NCBI GenBank assembly: GCA_030652635.1
Contig: JAUSPW010000157.1
Location: 1 to 6,938, forward strand
Origin: Pseudohongiella sp.
GTDB lineage: Bacteria > Pseudomonadota > Gammaproteobacteria > Pseudomonadales > Pseudohongiellaceae
Length of the DNA stretch: 6,938 bases
Direction of reading: 5' to 3'
In this document: positions 6,506-6,938 of the stretch, piece by piece
Layout of the letters: each line of letters starts with the position of its first letter
How positions within the stretch are numbered: position 1 is the stretch's first letter
Notes under the pieces: model-generated
What the model was told of the DNA's origin: nothing
Databases searched by the model: none
What the model saw: the letters and a program-made list of their open reading frames with translations, nothing else
Program-made: the position numbers and the translations under genes

Positions 6506-6938
6506 CGGGCGTAATGGCAGCGGCAAAACCAGTCTGTTTGCGTGCTTGACGGGTCAGATTGGTCTGGATGCCGGTGATATTCAGATGCCGGAAGACCTGC
6601 GCTGTGCATGGATGAAACAGGAAACCGCAGGTTCAAACCGTTCCGCGCTTGATCATGTCATTGATGGTGATGAGCGATTCCGCCAAATTGAAGGCCAGCT
6701 GCAGAAAGCCGAAGACGACCACGATGGCCATGCCATTGCACGCCTGCATGCTGAACTCGATAAAATCGATGGTTACAGCATTAACGTGCGCGCTGAACAG
6801 CTACTGGCAGGTCTAGGTTTCAGTACAGACAGTTTTAATAACCCCGTGTCGTCATTCTCAGGTGGCTGGCGGGTCAGACTGAATCTGGCGGCAGCCTTGA
6901 TGGCGCCTTCTGAACTTTTGCTGCTGGACGAACCCACC
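6408..6938 (+). CDS. yheS: ABC-F family ATPase, YheS-like, N-terminal part (3' end outside window)
   Basis: Soluble ABC-F protein. Relatives bind ribosomes or act in translation and have no membrane domain. The frame runs from the ATG at 6408 to the window edge, giving 177 residues, all of the first ATPase domain up to its Walker B. Visible motifs are Walker A GRNGSGKT (34-41), Q-loop Q71 in WMKQET, signature FSGGW (150-154) and Walker B ELLLLDEPT (169-177). The stretch VIDGDERFRQIEGQL and, further on, DGHAIARLHAELDKIDGYSI resemble E. coli YheS closely as I recall it, which is why I prefer YheS to Uup, EttA or YbiT. The interdomain linker, second ATPase domain and tail are outside the window. 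The Shine-Dalgarno is weak. The gene is divergent from the two-component operon. Confidence 0.9.
   Translation, partial: MISLNNARLMRGEHVLLEGASLTIHKGQKAGIIGRNGSGKTSLFACLTGQIGLDAGDIQMPEDLRCAWMKQETAGSNRSALDHVIDGDERFRQIEGQLQKAEDDHDGHAIARLHAELDKIDGYSINVRAEQLLAGLGFSTDSFNNPVSSFSGGWRVRLNLAAALMAPSELLLLDEPT

Noticed and set aside
6308..6526. N-terminal extension of the response regulator up to 6526
   Set aside because: The receiver domain begins canonically at MKQILIIDDD. The extension overlaps the first codons of the divergent yheS-like gene and shows no protein-like pattern.

Overview
The window looks like a chromosomal segment from a gammaproteobacterium of roughly balanced base composition. The clues are the NtrC C-terminus with its GWGRNTLTRK-type Fis helix, the YheS-type ABC-F protein starting at the right edge, and an OmpR-family two-component pair. 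The genus cannot be fixed from this sequence. All genes have similar composition and codon style, and I see no insertion sequence, CRISPR array, phage gene, tRNA or rRNA.

Layout, left to right: (1) 1-735, + strand: C-terminal half of the nitrogen regulator NtrC. (2) 736-861: intergenic region with three mutually complementary GCTCAG/CTGAGC arms and a good sigma-70 promoter (TTGAAA, 17 bp, TATATT) whose -35 box lies inside a perfect 8-8-8 palindrome. (3) 862-4259, + strand: a compact three-gene operon for an ABC-2 exporter-like system of the GldA/GldF/GldG type: ATPase, six-helix permease, and a large membrane-anchored auxiliary protein with a periplasmic body. (4) 4284-6307, - strand: an OmpR/PhoB-type response regulator followed by its histidine kinase, joined by an ATGA overlap. 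The operon converges on the gld-like operon with only 24 bp between stop codons. (5) 6308-6407: divergent promoter region. (6) 6408-6938, + strand: start of a YheS-like ABC-F ATPase, cut by the window edge.

Functionally, the three gld-like genes probably form one membrane complex: a cytoplasmic ATPase dimer, a permease, and a periplasmic partner. Its substrate in proteobacteria is not established. The two-component pair is a membrane sensor with a periplasmic domain and a DNA-binding regulator. Its target cannot be read from the window, though the neighbouring transporter is a candidate.

The most notable signals are regulatory. A near-perfect hairpin plus U-tract terminator lies inside the last codons of the kinase gene, upstream of its stop codon. 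A candidate promoter for the response regulator places the transcript start at or next to the ATG, with no Shine-Dalgarno sequence. A palindrome covers the -35 box of the gld-like operon. A 14-nt exact inverted repeat links the yheS promoter -10 region to its Walker A codons. The DUF4340 gene that I recall often accompanying such gld-like operons in proteobacteria is absent here.
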